This document shows, piece after piece, positions 8,052-18,486 of a stretch of 37,044 nucleotides of DNA. Below the pieces are notes generated by a model. It made no database searches. It was not told the origin of the DNA and saw only the letters and a program-made list of their open reading frames with translations. This DNA is from Rhizobium sp. Q54 (GTDB lineage Bacteria > Pseudomonadota > Alphaproteobacteria > ATCC43930 > CGMCC-115725), in NCBI GenBank assembly GCA_945861155.1, contig CAMATN010000040.1, positions 1 to 37,044 on the forward strand, read 5' to 3'. A program made the translations under genes and the position numbers. Every line of letters starts with the position of its first letter. Within the stretch, counting starts at the first letter, position 1.

Positions 8052-9992
8052 TCAGCCGAACAGCTCGGCCCCGCCGCGCACCACGATGCGGGCCTCCCCG
8101 ACCCGGCGGGTGACGCCGACCTTGTCGAGATATTCGAGCACCTCGATCGTCAGGTTGCGGCCGATGCCGGTGCGGTCCTTGAAGCCGGCGGCGGTAAAGC
8201 TGCGTTCGGGCGATTGGGCGGCCAGTTCGCCGGCCAGATCGGCGAGGCGGCCGATCGTCTCGGGCAGATAGAACCGGTTGGCCGCCACCGGCGCGACGCG
8301 GCCGAAGCGCTCGGCGCGTTTCAGAAACCGGGTCAGCGGCTCGGGCTCGACCCCGAGCGACGCGGCCAGCTCGCGCACCCGCGGCGGGCGCAGGTCTCCG
8401 GTCGCGAGCAAGGGGCGCACCCGCTCCCACAGCCGCTCGTCCTCGCGGGTCAGCCGCGGCGCATGATCGGGCAGGCGCAGCACGGCGCCGTCGCGCACCA
8501 CCCGCCCGGCGACGATCAGCGCGGCGAGAGCAGCCCCGAGGGCGGTCTCGACCGCCGCTTCCGGCGCGAGGCCGCGCAGCCGGCCGAACAACGCGCCGCG
8601 CGCGGCCCCGAGCGCGTCGGGGTGGATGCGATGCCACTCGGCCAACGCCGCCTCGATGCCGCCGCCGATAGCCTCCAGTCGCTCCGGGCTCAGCGCGATC
8701 GCGGCGCTACCGATGCCGAACCGATCGAGCCCGGCCGCCTCGACGAGGGCCTCGACTTCGCCGAGCGGCAGGTTGCGCGCCAGCGCGAACGGGGCCAGCA
8801 GAACGATGCCGGCGACCGCGACCAGCCGTTCCAGCGCATCGCCGGCATCCGCTTGCGCGAGCGCGGCGAGCAGCGCGAGCCGTTCGGGCCGCGCGCGGCC
8901 GCGCCGCGGCGGCCCCGGATCGAGCACCCGCCCGCCGGCTAGGGTATGCAGCGCGCCATGGTCGCGAATGACGACCCGGTCGCCCCACAGCGCGCCGATC
9001 GGCTGCCCGAGATCGACCTGCACGAACCCGCTCTCGCCGGGGGCGATGGCCCGCGCGCCGAGCACCGCGACCCGGCCGATCGCGTCCTCGGTGCCGAGGT
9101 GGAAATGCACCGGCAGCCCGTCGCGCAGTGGCGCCGGCGCGGCGCGCGACACCGTGATGGCGAGATCGACGCGGCTGACCGGCTTGTGCAGGGCCGGGTC
9201 GAGCACCCAGTCGCCGCGGCCGGGCTCGCCACCCTCGGGAAAGCTGCCGACCAGGTTGAGGGCGCAGCGCTCGCCGGCCCGGGCATGCTCGACAGCGCGG
9301 TTATGGGCATGCACGCCGCGCACCCGAACCTCGACGCCGCGCGGGCTGAGGCACAGCCGGTCGCCGACCGCGACAGCGCCGGCGGCGGCGGTGCCGGTCA
9401 CGACGAGCCCGATGCCGGGCAGCGAGAAGGCGCGGTCGATCGGCAGGCGGAACCCGCCGACAACCGGCCGCGCGGCGCGCTCCCTGGCGGCGGCGCGGGC
9501 GCTGTCGCTCAGATGCTCGGCGAGCGCGGCGATGCCCTCGCCGGTGATGCTCGATACCGGATAAATCGCGCTGCCGCCATATACGCAATCGTCGAGCAGT
9601 GCGGCGATCTCGGCCTCGGCCTCGGCCAGCCGCTCGGCCGGGACCCGGTCGATCTTGGTCAGGACCGCGGTGACCTCGGCGACGCCGATCAGTTCGAGGA
9701 TATCGAGATGTTCGAGGGTTTGCGGGCGCGGGCCGTCATCGGCCGCGACGATCAGCAGCACGCGGTCGATCGACAGGATTCCGGCCAGCATGTTGGGCAG
9801 GAAGCGTTCGTGCCCGGGGACATCGACAAAGCCAAGCTCGGTGCCGTCCGACAGCGTCGTGTAGGCGAAACCGAGGTCGATCGTCAGCCCGCGCCGCTTT
9901 TCCTCCGGCAGCCGGTCGGCGTCGACCCCGGTCAGCGCCCGCACCAACGCGGTCTTGCCGTGGTCGATATGGCCGGCGGTCGCGAGGATCAT
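8052..9992 (-). CDS. selB: Selenocysteine-specific translation elongation factor SelB
   Basis: 646 aa. A GTPase that delivers Sec-tRNA to UGA codons marked by a SECIS hairpin. The G domain shows [25 protein letters not shown] (G1), RGLTIDLGF (G2), DVPGHERF (G3) and LTKIDRV (G4), within about residues 1-170. EF-Tu-like beta domains II-III and domain IV region follow to about 350. The C-terminal part (about 370-646) contains winged-helix domains that bind SECIS, ending [34 protein letters not shown], a typical SelB terminus. ATG 9992 overlaps the selA stop by 4 nt (ATGA), which implies translational coupling. It is the last gene of selD-selA-selB. No selC tRNA or selenoprotein gene was found in the window. 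Confidence 0.97.
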   Translation of the reverse strand: MILATAGHIDHGKTALVRALTGVDADRLPEEKRRGLTIDLGFAYTTLSDGTELGFVDVPGHERFLPNMLAGILSIDRVLLIVAADDGPRPQTLEHLDILELIGVAEVTAVLTKIDRVPAERLAEAEAEIAALLDDCVYGGSAIYPVSSITGEGIAALAEHLSDSARAAARERAARPVVGGFRLPIDRAFSLPGIGLVVTGTAAAGAVAVGDRLCLSPRGVEVRVRGVHAHNRAVEHARAGERCALNLVGSFPEGGEPGRGDWVLDPALHKPVSRVDLAITVSRAAPAPLRDGLPVHFHLGTEDAIGRVAVLGARAIAPGESGFVQVDLGQPIGALWGDRVVIRDHGALHTLAGGRVLDPGPPRRGRARPERLALLAALAQADAGDALERLVAVAGIVLLAPFALARNLPLGEVEALVEAAGLDRFGIGSAAIALSPERLEAIGGGIEAALAEWHRIHPDALGAARGALFGRLRGLAPEAAVETALGAALAALIVAGRVVRDGAVLRLPDHAPRLTREDERLWERVRPLLATGDLRPPRVRELAASLGVEPEPLTRFLKRAERFGRVAPVAANRFYLPETIGRLADLAGELAAQSPERSFTAAGFKDRTGIGRNLTIEVLEYLDKVGVTRRVGEARIVVRGGAELFG

Positions 9993-11383
9993 GGCCGGTC
10001 CGGGACAAGCCGACCGAGCTGGGCCGCGAACTCCACCTCGTCTTCGAGGCAGCGCAGGTCGAGGATCAGGCGGCCGCCTTCGATGCGGCCGATCACCGGG
10101 ACCGGCAGCGCGCGCAGCCGGCGCGCCAGAATCTCGACCGCCGCGCCGGAGGGTGGAGAGGGCGCCAGCGCCAATCCGGCGCTCGGCAATAACGACACCG
10201 GCAGGGCGCCGCTTCCGATCTGGCTGTTGGTCTCGACGAGCGCGACCGTGGCGCTGCCGTCGAGCGCCTGCACCATTGCCGGCATCAACCGCTGCGCCAA
10301 TGCCGCGATCTCGGTGCGCGGGCGGGTCAACAGGCGCAACGCCGGCAGACGCTCGGCGAGGTGGTCGGGGTCGGCATAGAGCCGCAACACCGCTTCGAGC
10401 GCCGCGAGGCGGATCTTGTCGAGGCGCAGGGCGCGCTTCAGCGGGTTTGTCGCCAGCGTCGCGATCAGCTCGGCGCGGCCGACGACGAGCCCGGCCTGCG
10501 GCCCGCCCAGCAGCTTGTCGCCGCTGAAGGTGACCAGATCGGCGCCGGCCTTCAGCGCTTCCGCGACGGTCGGCTCGTGCGGCAGGCCCCAGCGGTCGAG
10601 ATCGACCAGCGTGCCGCTGCCGAGATCCTCGACAAACGCCACGCCGCGCTCCTTCGCGAGTTGCGCCAGCCGCGACGCGGGCACCGCGGCGGTAAAGCCC
10701 TGGATCTCGTAATTGCTGGTGTGCACCTTGAGGATCAGCGCGGTGTCCGGCCCGATCGCGTCGGCGAAGTCGCGCAGATGGGTGCGGTTGGTCGTGCCGA
10801 CTTCGCGAAGCCTGGTGCCGGCGCGCTGCATGATGTCGGGCAGGCGGAACGCGCCGCCGATCTCGATCAATTCGCCGCGCGACACCAGCGTCTCGCGCCC
10901 CGCCGCCAGCGCATTCAGCGTCAACAGCAGCGCACCGGCGTTGTTGTTGACCGCGAGCGCCGCCTCGGCTCCGGTCAGCCGCGTCAGCCAGCCGGCGATG
11001 TGGTCGTCGCGCTCGCCGCGACGGCCGCTGGCGAGATCGTATTCGAGCGTCGAGGGCGCGCGCATCGCCTCGACGGCGGCGGCGACCGCCTCCTCGGGCA
11101 ACGGCGCGCGGCCGAGATTGGTATGCAGCACGGTGCCGGTCAGGTTGAACACGCGACGCTGCGATGGCCGCATCAGCCGATCGAGCAAAGCGGCGCTGGC
11201 CGTGACGATCGCCTCGACCGAAGCGGCTTCTCCGGCGCCGCGCCGCTCGGCGATAATTTGGCGCACCGTGTCGAGCACGAGGGAGCGGCCGTAGCGCTCG
11301 ACCAGCCCGCCGGCGCCCGGTGCGTTCAGCACGCGGTCGACGGCGGGCAATGCCGCGCGGCTGTCGCGGGGCGGTTCGCTCAT
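9989..11383 (-). CDS. selA: L-seryl-tRNA(Sec) selenium transferase SelA
   Basis: 464 aa from ATG 11383 ([19 protein letters not shown]). A PLP enzyme converting Ser-tRNA(Sec) to Sec-tRNA(Sec) using selenophosphate. [20 protein letters not shown] is the conserved SelA N-terminal motif. [20 protein letters not shown] and [16 protein letters not shown] follow, the last with Lys290 as the PLP Schiff-base residue. The length is normal. The start overlaps the selD stop by 4 nt and the stop overlaps the selB start by 4 nt. The same frame is open further upstream inside selD, but the internal ATG is the family start. Confidence 0.97.
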   Translation of the reverse strand: MSEPPRDSRAALPAVDRVLNAPGAGGLVERYGRSLVLDTVRQIIAERRGAGEAASVEAIVTASAALLDRLMRPSQRRVFNLTGTVLHTNLGRAPLPEEAVAAAVEAMRAPSTLEYDLASGRRGERDDHIAGWLTRLTGAEAALAVNNNAGALLLTLNALAAGRETLVSRGELIEIGGAFRLPDIMQRAGTRLREVGTTNRTHLRDFADAIGPDTALILKVHTSNYEIQGFTAAVPASRLAQLAKERGVAFVEDLGSGTLVDLDRWGLPHEPTVAEALKAGADLVTFSGDKLLGGPQAGLVVGRAELIATLATNPLKRALRLDKIRLAALEAVLRLYADPDHLAERLPALRLLTRPRTEIAALAQRLMPAMVQALDGSATVALVETNSQIGSGALPVSLLPSAGLALAPSPPSGAAVEILARRLRALPVPVIGRIEGGRLILDLRCLEDEVEFAAQLGRLVPDRP

Positions 11384-13653
11384 GCGTCGACCGTCGCCGG
11401 CGCCGGAATTTCCGGATGTCGCGCGCTGCCGGGATCGAGCCAAACGCGCGCCCGCTCGCCGGCACGTTCGACCACGACCCCGATTTCGGCGGCGCGGTAG
11501 CCGAGCCGGCACAGTTCGTCCCGGCAGGCGGCGGCGCGCTCGGCCGGCACCCCGGCGAGCAGACCGCCGGCGGTCTGCGGGTCGATCAGCAACGCGGCGA
11601 GCGCCGGGTCGCGATCAGCCTCGCCCGGGGCGAGCGCGGAAAGCGCGGCGAGATTGGCGCCGTGCAGCGAGCTGGTGAGGCCGGTCGCGAGCAGCGCCAG
11701 CGCGCCGTCGAGCGCCGGGATCTCCTCGGGGTCGAGCCGCGCGCCAACTCTTAATTCAGGGGTGCCCGAAGCGGCCAGCATTTCGCCGAGATGGCCGAGC
11801 AGGCCGAACCCGGTCACGTCGGTGCAGGCGGTGGCGCCATGGGCGACAAAGCAGGCGCTCGCCGCGGCGGCCGATTGCTGCATCGCCGCGATCGCCGCCG
11901 CGACGCTGCGCGCCGGCGCCAGCCTGCGCATCTCGGCGGCGAGTATCACCCCCGTTCCAAGCGGCTTGGTCAGCACCAGCCGGTCGCCGGGCCGGAGACC
12001 GCCCTTGCGCAACAAATTGCCGGGATCGGTGCGGCCGGTGACGGCGAAACCGAGCGCGAGTTCGGCGCCCTCGGCGCTGTGGCCCCCGACCAGTACCGCG
12101 CCGGCCGCGTCAAGGATCTCGGTGGCGCCTTTCAGCATGTGGAACAGATCCTGTTCGACGATCACCGGGCGGGCCGGCGGCACGGTGGCGATCGCCAGCG
12201 CTGTGTCGGGCGTGCCGCCCATCGCGTAAATGTCGCCCAGCGCATGATTGGCCGCGATCCGCCCGAACAGATACGGGTCGTCGACCATCGCGCGGAAGAA
12301 ATCGACGGTCTGCAACAGCGGCGGCGCGCCGGGAAACGACACGAGCGCGGCGTCGTCGGGGCTGGCGAGGCCGATCGTCACCCTGTCGTTCGCCACCTTG
12401 CCGCTCGCCGCCGGATCAAGCCGGGCCAGCACCCGCGCCAGCACCTCGGCCGGCACCTTGGCGGCACAGCCGCCGCAGCGCATCGCGTGCTCGCTTTCCA
12501 AACCTTCTCCGCCGACCATGTCGGGCAATTCGGTATACCGCCGCATCCAGCGCCGATCGATCCATTCCTTGAGCCACCAGAGGCTCTTGCCATAGGCGGT
12601 GAACGGCCCGCGCGAGGCGACCGCCTTGCCGTCGCCGGTGCCGATCAGCGCAAGCGCGCGCTTTTGCGGCACCGCGCGCCGCAAATTCCGGCCGGCCAGC
12701 GCCCGGCGCAGATTGTCGGCGAGCGGCGGTCCGTGGCGGACGGCATAGACTCCGGCCTTCTCACGCGGATGGGCCGGCATCGTCGCGATATCGCCGGCAG
12801 CGAAGATGGCGTCGTCGGCCGGCGAGCGCAAATTCTCATCGACCACCACAAAGCCGCGCTTGTCGAGCGGCAGACCGGTTGCGGCGAGCCACGGCGCGCC
12901 GGCCGCGTCGGTGACCCACAACGCTTCGTCGAATTCGATCGCCGAACCGTCGGCGGCAATCAGCCGGCCGGGCTCGACCCGCGCGATCGGGGTCTCGGTG
13001 ACGGCGCGGATGCCGCGCTCGGCGAACAGCCGCGCGAACAGGCGCCGCACCCGCGCATTGTGCGAGGGCAGCAGCGCGTCGCGGGTGACCAGCGTGATCT
13101 CGGGCGCGGTGTCGAGGATCCCGGCGAGCCGGTGATGTGCCGCGAGCGCCAATTCGACGCCCCCGGCGCCGCCGCCGACAATCGCCAGGCGCAGCCCGGC
13201 CAAGTCGCGGGCGCGCTCGATCAGCGCCTCCCAGCGCTCGGCGAAACGGGCGATCGGCTTGACCGAAACGGTATGCTCGGCCGCGCCCGGCACGTCGTCG
13301 AGGCGGGGCGTCGATCCGATGTCGAGCGACACAACATCGTAGCGGATCGGCGGGTGGGGGTGGCACAGGACATGCCGCGCGCCGCGGTCGAGCCCCATTG
13401 CCTCGGCGTGAATGAGCCGCGCGCCGGCAAACCGCGCCAGCCGCACCAGGTCGATATGGCACTCGGCGACATCGTAAAGCCCGGCGACATAGCCCGGCAA
13501 CATGCCCGAATAGGGTGTCTCGATGTCCCGCGCGATCAGGGTCAAGCGCACGCCGGCCGCCGGCCGCATGCCAAACCGCTTCAGCACATGCACATGGGCA
13601 TGGCCGCCGCCGACAAGCACGAGGTCCTGGGCGATCGGAACGGCGGGTCGCAT
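11380..13653 (-). CDS. selD: Fusion of NADH-dehydrogenase-like FAD oxidoreductase with selenide, water dikinase (SelD)
   Basis: 757 aa. The N-terminal half (about 1-375) is a pyridine nucleotide-disulfide oxidoreductase of the type II NADH dehydrogenase class. It has an FAD motif [19 protein letters not shown], an NAD(P)H motif [21 protein letters not shown] and a second FAD motif AIFAAGDIA. The C-terminal half (about 385-757) is SelD, which makes selenophosphate from selenide and ATP. Cys396 and Lys399 in [10 protein letters not shown] match the C-x-x-K of E. coli SelD (Cys17/Lys20). [26 protein letters not shown] and [11 protein letters not shown] follow. The active-site residue is Cys, not Sec. 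The fusion type is known in databases; the oxidoreductase half might feed reduced selenium, which is inference. GTG 13656 immediately precedes ATG 13653, so the exact start is uncertain. Confidence 0.95.
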   Translation of the reverse strand: MRPAVPIAQDLVLVGGGHAHVHVLKRFGMRPAAGVRLTLIARDIETPYSGMLPGYVAGLYDVAECHIDLVRLARFAGARLIHAEAMGLDRGARHVLCHPHPPIRYDVVSLDIGSTPRLDDVPGAAEHTVSVKPIARFAERWEALIERARDLAGLRLAIVGGGAGGVELALAAHHRLAGILDTAPEITLVTRDALLPSHNARVRRLFARLFAERGIRAVTETPIARVEPGRLIAADGSAIEFDEALWVTDAAGAPWLAATGLPLDKRGFVVVDENLRSPADDAIFAAGDIATMPAHPREKAGVYAVRHGPPLADNLRRALAGRNLRRAVPQKRALALIGTGDGKAVASRGPFTAYGKSLWWLKEWIDRRWMRRYTELPDMVGGEGLESEHAMRCGGCAAKVPAEVLARVLARLDPAASGKVANDRVTIGLASPDDAALVSFPGAPPLLQTVDFFRAMVDDPYLFGRIAANHALGDIYAMGGTPDTALAIATVPPARPVIVEQDLFHMLKGATEILDAAGAVLVGGHSAEGAELALGFAVTGRTDPGNLLRKGGLRPGDRLVLTKPLGTGVILAAEMRRLAPARSVAAAIAAMQQSAAAASACFVAHGATACTDVTGFGLLGHLGEMLAASGTPELRVGARLDPEEIPALDGALALLATGLTSSLHGANLAALSALAPGEADRDPALAALLIDPQTAGGLLAGVPAERAAACRDELCRLGYRAAEIGVVVERAGERARVWLDPGSARHPEIPAPATVDA

Positions 13654-13780
13654 CACCCGCTGCTATGCACAAGCGCTCCGTTCGGCGCATTCCCGATCGG
13701 TCTTTCGGCCCCCATTCCGGTAGGCCGGCGTTTCAGCGCGAAGCAGCGCACCGAGCAAGGCGGCAGGCTCCGGCGGCAGG

Positions 13781-14101
13781 CTAAAGAACCGATTCGACCC
13801 ACTCGTAGAGCTTGCTCTTGGGCAGCGCGCCGATCTTGGTCGCCGCCACCTGGCCGCCCTTGAACAGGATCATTGTCGGGATGCCGCGCACGCCGTATTT
13901 GCGCGGGGTCTGGGGGTTCTCGTCGATATTGACCTTGGCGACGATCACCCGCCCTTCCATCTCGGTGGCGAGCTCGTCGAGAAACGGCGCGATCATCTTG
14001 CAGGGGCCGCACCATTCCGCCCAGAAATCGACGAGCACCGGCTCGGTGGCGCGGAGAACCACGCTGTCGAAGCTGCTGTCGCTGACGGCTGTCGGCTTCA
14101 T
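13781..14101 (-). CDS. trxA: Thioredoxin 1
   Basis: 106 aa. A cytosolic dithiol-disulfide oxidoreductase. The active site WCGPCK has Cys31 and Cys34, Asp25 is the buried acid in VLVDFWAEW, and cis-Pro lies in GIPTMILF. The length and the ending (LYEWVESVL) are normal. A GAGGAG ribosome site (14108-14113) precedes ATG 14101 on the minus strand. It lies 127 bp upstream of selD on the same strand. Co-transcription is possible, and thioredoxin can supply reductant in selenium metabolism, but nothing here proves the link. Confidence 0.97.
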   Translation of the reverse strand: MKPTAVSDSSFDSVVLRATEPVLVDFWAEWCGPCKMIAPFLDELATEMEGRVIVAKVNIDENPQTPRKYGVRGIPTMILFKGGQVAATKIGALPKSKLYEWVESVL

Positions 14102-14245
14102 CGCGGACTCCTCTGTCTCGTCCGTGCTGACATTAGGGGAGCGGCAAATCCGCCGTCAAGCCGCGCTCCGGGGTCGCGGCGGGTTCCCAGGGCAGCCGAG
14201 ATATGAGGAATAGTGATGGCTCGGCCCATGGCCCGGCCGATAGGG

Positions 14246-15148
14246 CTAGCCGGCGTGCTCGCTTGCCCATGTCGCCACTTCGGCGTGGGTGCCGAACCAC
14301 ACGCCCGGCCGCGCCTGGGCGAGACGGATCAGCTCCTCGATAATCCAGATGCGCGAGCGGTAGCCGATCACATGCGGGTGCATCGTCAGCTGGAACAACC
14401 CGCCCTCGTCATAGGCCGCCTCGAATTCGCGCCGGAAGATATCGAACACGTCGGTCGGCGGCGTGTAGGGGCGCAATGCCGAGAACCGGTTCATCATGAA
14501 ATAAACCGCGTCGTCGCGCACCCATTCGACCGGCAATTCGACGACGCCGCAGGGCGCTCCGTCGAGCAATAGCTCGTAGCAATCCTCGTCCGCCATCAGC
14601 GAGGAATCATAACGCAGGCCCATTTCGGCCGCGATCGCGAGCGTGCTCCAGCTGAAATCCCAGGACGGGGTCCGCATGCCGACCGGCCGCACGCCGCTGA
14701 TTTTTTCGAGCGTGTCGGCCGAGCGCAGCATCAGATCGCGCTCGGCTTCGTAGGGCAGCACCGAGTTCAGTTCGTGGATCCAGCCGTGGATGCCGATCTC
14801 GTGGCCCTCGGCGACGATGCGGCGCTGTTCGTCGGGATAGATCAGCGCGGTGACCGCCGGCACGTAGAACGATCCCTTGACCCCGTAGCGTTCGAGCAGC
14901 TTCAAGATGCGCGGCACGGCGACCCGGTTGCCGTATTGCCCCCAGGCGAGCCGCCCGATCGATTTGCCGCCATCGCGCAGATCGCTGGTCTCGTGATCGC
15001 TGTCGAATGACAGCGCCACGGCGCAGCGCGCGCCGCCGGGCCATTCGCGGGGGCGCAGCGCGCGTCCGGCACGCACTCTCCCGACGAGTTTGCGCCAATG
15101 CTCCTCGGGCCACTGCCAGGGTTCCAGGTCGGATTCCGGTCGGGTCAT
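14246..15148 (-). CDS. Polysaccharide deacetylase (NodB/CE4, HpPgdA-like)
   Basis: 300 aa from ATG 15148; ATG 15178 in the same frame would add 10 residues, and neither has a strong ribosome site. CE4 motifs: ALSFDSDHE (about 45-53; Asp49/Asp51), EIGIHGWIHE with metal His121 and His125, and MRTPSWDFS (motif 3 Arg). The C-terminal LFQLTMHPHVIGYRSRI carries the last His motif. The order and spacing match the HpPgdA-like branch, which includes cytosolic enzymes acting on peptidoglycan or cyclic imides. There is no signal peptide, so a cytosolic amidohydrolase role is as likely as wall modification. The coding frame stays open upstream through the tRNA-Pro gene, but that part is not protein-like. 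Confidence 0.85.
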   Translation of the reverse strand: MTRPESDLEPWQWPEEHWRKLVGRVRAGRALRPREWPGGARCAVALSFDSDHETSDLRDGGKSIGRLAWGQYGNRVAVPRILKLLERYGVKGSFYVPAVTALIYPDEQRRIVAEGHEIGIHGWIHELNSVLPYEAERDLMLRSADTLEKISGVRPVGMRTPSWDFSWSTLAIAAEMGLRYDSSLMADEDCYELLLDGAPCGVVELPVEWVRDDAVYFMMNRFSALRPYTPPTDVFDIFRREFEAAYDEGGLFQLTMHPHVIGYRSRIWIIEELIRLAQARPGVWFGTHAEVATWASEHAG

Positions 15149-15207
15149 GGCCGCTCTGTTCTCGATGTTTTTGGGCATCCTCGCACTCACCGAGGAACCG
15201 CGGGGAA

Positions 15208-15284
15208 TGGTCGGAGCGGAGAGATTCGAACTCTCGACCCTCAGCACCCCATGCTGATGCGCTACCAGGCTGCGCTACGCTCCG
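15208..15284 (-). tRNA. tRNA-Pro (anticodon GGG)
   Basis: 77 nt including an encoded CCA. Read on the minus strand: acceptor CGGAGCG/CGCTCCG, D arm GCGC-AGCCTGGTA-GCGC, anticodon stem TCAGC/GCTGA around loop ATGGGGT (anticodon GGG), variable loop GGGTC, and T arm GAGAG-TTCGAAT-CTCTC. The discriminator is A. All stems pair perfectly. A Pro tRNA after the merR gene is a familiar alphaproteobacterial arrangement. Confidence 0.97.
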
Positions 15285-15356
15285 ACCGGGCCTTCCTGCG
15301 AGAGATCGGATCATAGCGAGGTGCGCCGGGGCGCGCAACGCGCCCGCGCGGATGCC

Positions 15357-15977
15357 CTAAGGCTGCGTTGGCCGGCGGCGCACCAACTGGTCGACCAACC
15401 GGCGAGCGTCGAGCAACTCCCGCCGGATCTCTTCGAGCGCCGCCCTGGTGTCCGGGTCGCGCAGGTCGGGCTTTGGCGGGCGCCGCCGTGGGCGCCCCGA
15501 CGGCGGTTGCGACGGCGTCCCCGGATCGCCGGTGCGGTCGCCAGCCGCTTCGAGCGGGAACAGATCAGGCATTGCCGCCCCATTTCTCGCCATCGCGTAA
15601 TCTGCCGGCGTGGCGTCGCCCGGGCGGCTGCCCAAGAGCTTCTGCGCGCCGCGGATCGTGTAGCCGTCCTGGTACAGGCATTGCCGGATGCGGCGCAGCA
15701 GCATGATGTCCTCAGGGCGGTAATAGCGCCGACCGCCACGCCGCTTCAGCGGCTGCAACTGCGGAAATTTCGACTCCCAGAAACGCAGGACATGCGTCGG
15801 CAGATCGAGGTCGTCCGCAACCTCGCCGATGGTACGGAATGCCCCGGCGCCCTTCTCCGGTCGAGCCGGCGCCGGCTCGCCGGTATCGCTGATCTCAGGC
15901 AGAGGCCGCCTTCGCGGGGCCTGACCGGCCCTGTGCCGTGGCGCTGACGGGCGCCGCGGGCTGGTCATGACCGTCAT
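15357..15977 (-). CDS. MerR family transcriptional regulator
   Basis: 206 aa. The N-terminal 45 residues are basic and Pro-rich. The HTH_MerR domain is about 46-115: [30 protein letters not shown] then [35 protein letters not shown]. This is the MerR type found beside ihfA in alphaproteobacteria; its target is unknown to me. The C-terminal part (about 130-206) is Pro/Arg-rich with a short helical end ([20 protein letters not shown]) suited to dimerisation. There is no ligand-binding cysteine set. It starts at ATG 15977 or 15968, inside the end of ihfA. No start codon is visible between there and the HTH, so the overlap is real if the protein is made. Confidence 0.9.
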   Translation of the reverse strand: MTVMTSPRRPSAPRHRAGQAPRRRPLPEISDTGEPAPARPEKGAGAFRTIGEVADDLDLPTHVLRFWESKFPQLQPLKRRGGRRYYRPEDIMLLRRIRQCLYQDGYTIRGAQKLLGSRPGDATPADYAMARNGAAMPDLFPLEAAGDRTGDPGTPSQPPSGRPRRRPPKPDLRDPDTRAALEEIRRELLDARRLVDQLVRRRPTQP

Positions 15978-16260
15978 TGATCTGGTGCTTCAGCCCATGC
16001 GAGGCGCGGAACACGAGGACACGGCGCGGGCTGATCGGGACTTCCTGCCCGGTTTTTGGATTGCGCCCGACGCGCTGGCCTTTCTGGCGGACGGCAAAGC
16101 TCCCGAACGACGAGATCTTGACCATCTCGCCGCGCTCCAGCGCCCGCGAAATCTCGGCAATCACCGCTTCGACAAGTTCCGCGGACTCGTTGCGCGAGAG
16201 CCCGACTTCTTGATACACCGCCTCGGTGAGCTGAGCGCGGGTAACCGTATGACCGGCCAT
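15895..16260 (-). CDS. ihfA: Integration host factor subunit alpha
   Basis: 121 aa from ATG 16260, with a GGGAGG site just upstream on the minus strand. A DNA-bending nucleoid protein, heterodimer with IHF-beta. [26 protein letters not shown] forms the N-terminal helices. [42 protein letters not shown] carries the beta-arm, with the intercalating Pro in RNPKTG. The family body ends near GLKHQIN. A further tail of about 24 residues, Ala/Pro-rich, is encoded where the gene overlaps merR by 83 bp. It lies between fabH and merR in the order rpmF-plsX-fabH-ihfA-merR. Confidence 0.95.
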   Translation of the reverse strand: MAGHTVTRAQLTEAVYQEVGLSRNESAELVEAVIAEISRALERGEMVKISSFGSFAVRQKGQRVGRNPKTGQEVPISPRRVLVFRASHGLKHQINDGHDQPAAPVSATAQGRSGPAKAASA

Positions 16261-16359
16261 GACGCCCTCCCTGCTTTCGGCGAGGTTATCGCCAGCGTAA
16301 AAATTCGTCAAATAACAAAGATTTGCCCGGTAGCTGCCCGACGAATTTCGGGGCAGCGC

Positions 16360-17337
16360 CTACCACCGCACGACGCTGGCGCCCCAGGTCAGTCCGCCGC
16401 CCAGCGCTTCCATCACGACGAGGTGGCCGGCCCGGATCCGGCCGTCGGCAACCGCCTCGGCGAGAGCCAGCGGGATCGACGCCGCCGAGGTGTTGGCGTG
16501 GCGCTCGATTGTGACGATCGTTCGCTCCGGCGCCAGCCCGAGCTTGCGCCCGACCGCGTCGATGATCCGGGTATTCGCCTGATGCGGCACCAGCCAGTCG
16601 ATGTCGGCCGGACTGAGCCCGTTTGCCGCAAGCGCCTCGTCGACCACCTCGGTCAAATGCTGGATCGCCTGGCGGAATACTTCGCGCCCTTCCATGCGCA
16701 GGCAACCGGCGGTGCCGGTCGAGGACGGGCCGCCGTCGACGTAAAGAATGTCGTGCTGGCGGCCGTCCGAATGGAGATGGGTCGACAGGACCCCGCGGCT
16801 CGCCGACCCCCCGTTTCCCAGCGGCACGGCGTTCAGCACGACCGCGCCGGCGCCGTCGCCGAACAGGACGCAGGTGCCGCGGTCGTTCCAGTCGAGGATG
16901 CGTGAAAACGTCTCGGCGCCGATGACGAGCGCGGTGCGCGCCTGGCCGAGCCGCAACGCGTTGTCGGCGGTGGCGAGCGCGAAGATAAAGCCCGAACATA
17001 CCGCCTGGACGTCGAACGCCGCGCCCCGCTTCATGCCGAGCCGGGCCTGCACCTTGACCGCGGTCGACGGAAAGGTCCGGTCCGGGGTTGCCGTCGCGAG
17101 CACGATCAAATCGAGGTCGCTGCCGCTCATCCCGGCGTGCTCGAGCGCGCTCGTGGCCGCGGCGACGGCGAGATCGGAGGTCAATTCGCCCGGCGCGGCG
17201 ATGCGGCGCTCGCCGATCCCGGTGCGCTGGCGGATCCACGCATCCGAGGTGTCGAGCCGCGCGGCGAGCTCGTCATTGGTGACGATTCGCTCGGGCAGAT
17301 ACCCGCCGCACCCGGCGATTTGCGAGCGCCACATCAT
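16360..17337 (-). CDS. fabH: 3-oxoacyl-[ACP] synthase III (KAS III)
   Basis: 325 aa. Condenses acetyl-CoA (or another acyl-CoA) with malonyl-ACP to start fatty acid synthesis. The catalytic triad is visible: Cys114 (DVQAVCSGF), His252 ([10 protein letters not shown]) and Asn282 ([12 protein letters not shown]). The N-terminal [20 protein letters not shown] and [16 protein letters not shown] are typical, as is the terminus [17 protein letters not shown]. Two tandem ATGs occur at the start; the first overlaps the plsX stop by 4 nt. It is translated after plsX in the phospholipid/fatty-acid initiation block. Confidence 0.97.
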   Translation of the reverse strand: MMWRSQIAGCGGYLPERIVTNDELAARLDTSDAWIRQRTGIGERRIAAPGELTSDLAVAAATSALEHAGMSGSDLDLIVLATATPDRTFPSTAVKVQARLGMKRGAAFDVQAVCSGFIFALATADNALRLGQARTALVIGAETFSRILDWNDRGTCVLFGDGAGAVVLNAVPLGNGGSASRGVLSTHLHSDGRQHDILYVDGGPSSTGTAGCLRMEGREVFRQAIQHLTEVVDEALAANGLSPADIDWLVPHQANTRIIDAVGRKLGLAPERTIVTIERHANTSAASIPLALAEAVADGRIRAGHLVVMEALGGGLTWGASVVRW

Positions 17338-18455
17338 ATCGACGCGCTCACGACGCCGCCGGATTGCTCGTTCGCCGGCTCCTGGGGGACCGGCTCCCGG
17401 TTGACCGAATCTCGATTGCCCGAATCTCGATTGACCGAATCTCGATTGAGCCGGGCCAACTCGTCGGTGATCTGCGGCAGGAAACCGTTCACCTTTAGGT
17501 CAACGGCAACGCCGATCGCGTTCGCGAAACCGAAATCGTCGGTCGAACCGTGGCTCTTGACCGCGATACCCGCCAGCCCGAGAAACATCGCGCCGTTATA
17601 TCGGCGCGGATCGAGCCGCGTCGTCAATTTCCTGAGGGCGCCGCGAGCCAGGACATAGCCGATTCGCGCCACAAGAGAATGGCGGAACGAGGCGTGCAGC
17701 GATTCGCTGAACAGCCTGGCAAAGCCCTCGATGGTCTTCAGCGTGACGTTGCCGGTGAACCCGTCGGTGACGATCACGTCGACCGTCCCGGCCGCGATGT
17801 CGTTCCCCTCGATAAAGCCGTGGAAGCGGATCGGGGTCATGCCGCCGCGCAACCGCGCACCGGCGGCGCGTACCGCGTCGTTACCCTTGAGATCCTCCGA
17901 ACCGATATTCAACAGCCCAACGGTTGGTTGCGCCAGCCCGAGCACGGCGCGCGCGAAGATATCGCCCATCAGCGCGAATTGGACGAGGTTTTCGGCGTCG
18001 CATTCGACATTGGCGCCGAGGTCCAGCATCACGCTCTCGCCGCGGCGCGTCGGTAGCAGCGTCGCGATCGCCGGGCGGTCGATGCCGGGCAAGGTCTTGA
18101 GGACGAACTTGGCGATCGCCATCAGCGCGCCGGTATTGCCGGCCGACACGATGCCGTCGGCGCGCCCGTCGGCGACCGCGTCGATCGCCAGCCGCATGCT
18201 CGACCGGCGACCGGCGCGCAGCGCCACCGACGGCTTCGCGTCGTCGCGCACCGCCTCCGCGGTGTGATGCAGTGTCGCGGCCTTGGCCAGCACCGGCAGC
18301 TTGGCCAACAGTGGCGCGATCTGGGTTTCGTCGCCGAACAGCAGAAAACGCACGCCGGGGTGGCGCTCGAGTGCGATATTGGCCCCTCTCAGCACCATCG
18401 CCGGAGCGTGTTCGCCACCCATCGCATCGAGGGCGATGGTGACGCCGTCGCTCAC
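17334..18455 (-). CDS. plsX: Phosphate acyltransferase PlsX
   Basis: 373 aa from GTG 18455 ([18 protein letters not shown]), with AAGGTG upstream. Converts acyl-ACP to acyl-phosphate for phosphatidic acid synthesis; a peripheral membrane enzyme. Family segments: [74 protein letters not shown] and [40 protein letters not shown] ends the conserved part. The C terminus carries an extra tail with an NRDSV-type repeat. The frame is open further upstream to 18596, but that would overlap rpmF and is not family-like. It lies 31 nt after rpmF and 4 nt into fabH. Confidence 0.96.
   Translation of the reverse strand: MSDGVTIALDAMGGEHAPAMVLRGANIALERHPGVRFLLFGDETQIAPLLAKLPVLAKAATLHHTAEAVRDDAKPSVALRAGRRSSMRLAIDAVADGRADGIVSAGNTGALMAIAKFVLKTLPGIDRPAIATLLPTRRGESVMLDLGANVECDAENLVQFALMGDIFARAVLGLAQPTVGLLNIGSEDLKGNDAVRAAGARLRGGMTPIRFHGFIEGNDIAAGTVDVIVTDGFTGNVTLKTIEGFARLFSESLHASFRHSLVARIGYVLARGALRKLTTRLDPRRYNGAMFLGLAGIAVKSHGSTDDFGFANAIGVAVDLKVNGFLPQITDELARLNRDSVNRDSGNRDSVNREPVPQEPANEQSGGVVSASI
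17401..17445 (-). repeat. 15-bp tandem repeat, three units, in the plsX 3' end (NRDSV)
   Basis: Units ttgaccgaatctcga, ttgcccgaatctcga and ttgaccgaatctcga are contiguous, with one base differing in the middle unit. On the minus strand the frame reads [20 protein letters not shown], just beyond the conserved end of PlsX. Confidence 0.92.
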
Positions 18456-18486
18456 CTCGAACGCACCTTGCCGCGCCGCCGGCGCG

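Noticed and set aside
9993-11465. SelB frame extended through selA to give 1137 codons
   Set aside because: The extra part is the out-of-frame shadow of selA; SelB begins with [14 protein letters not shown] at 9992.
12466-12477. Selenocysteine in the SelD active site
   Set aside because: The codons are TGC and TGT (Cys393 and Cys396) with no in-frame TGA; this SelD is a Cys form.
15149-15247. Deacetylase starting inside the tRNA-Pro gene
   Set aside because: The extension reads through the tRNA and is not protein-like; the family start is near 15148 or 15178.
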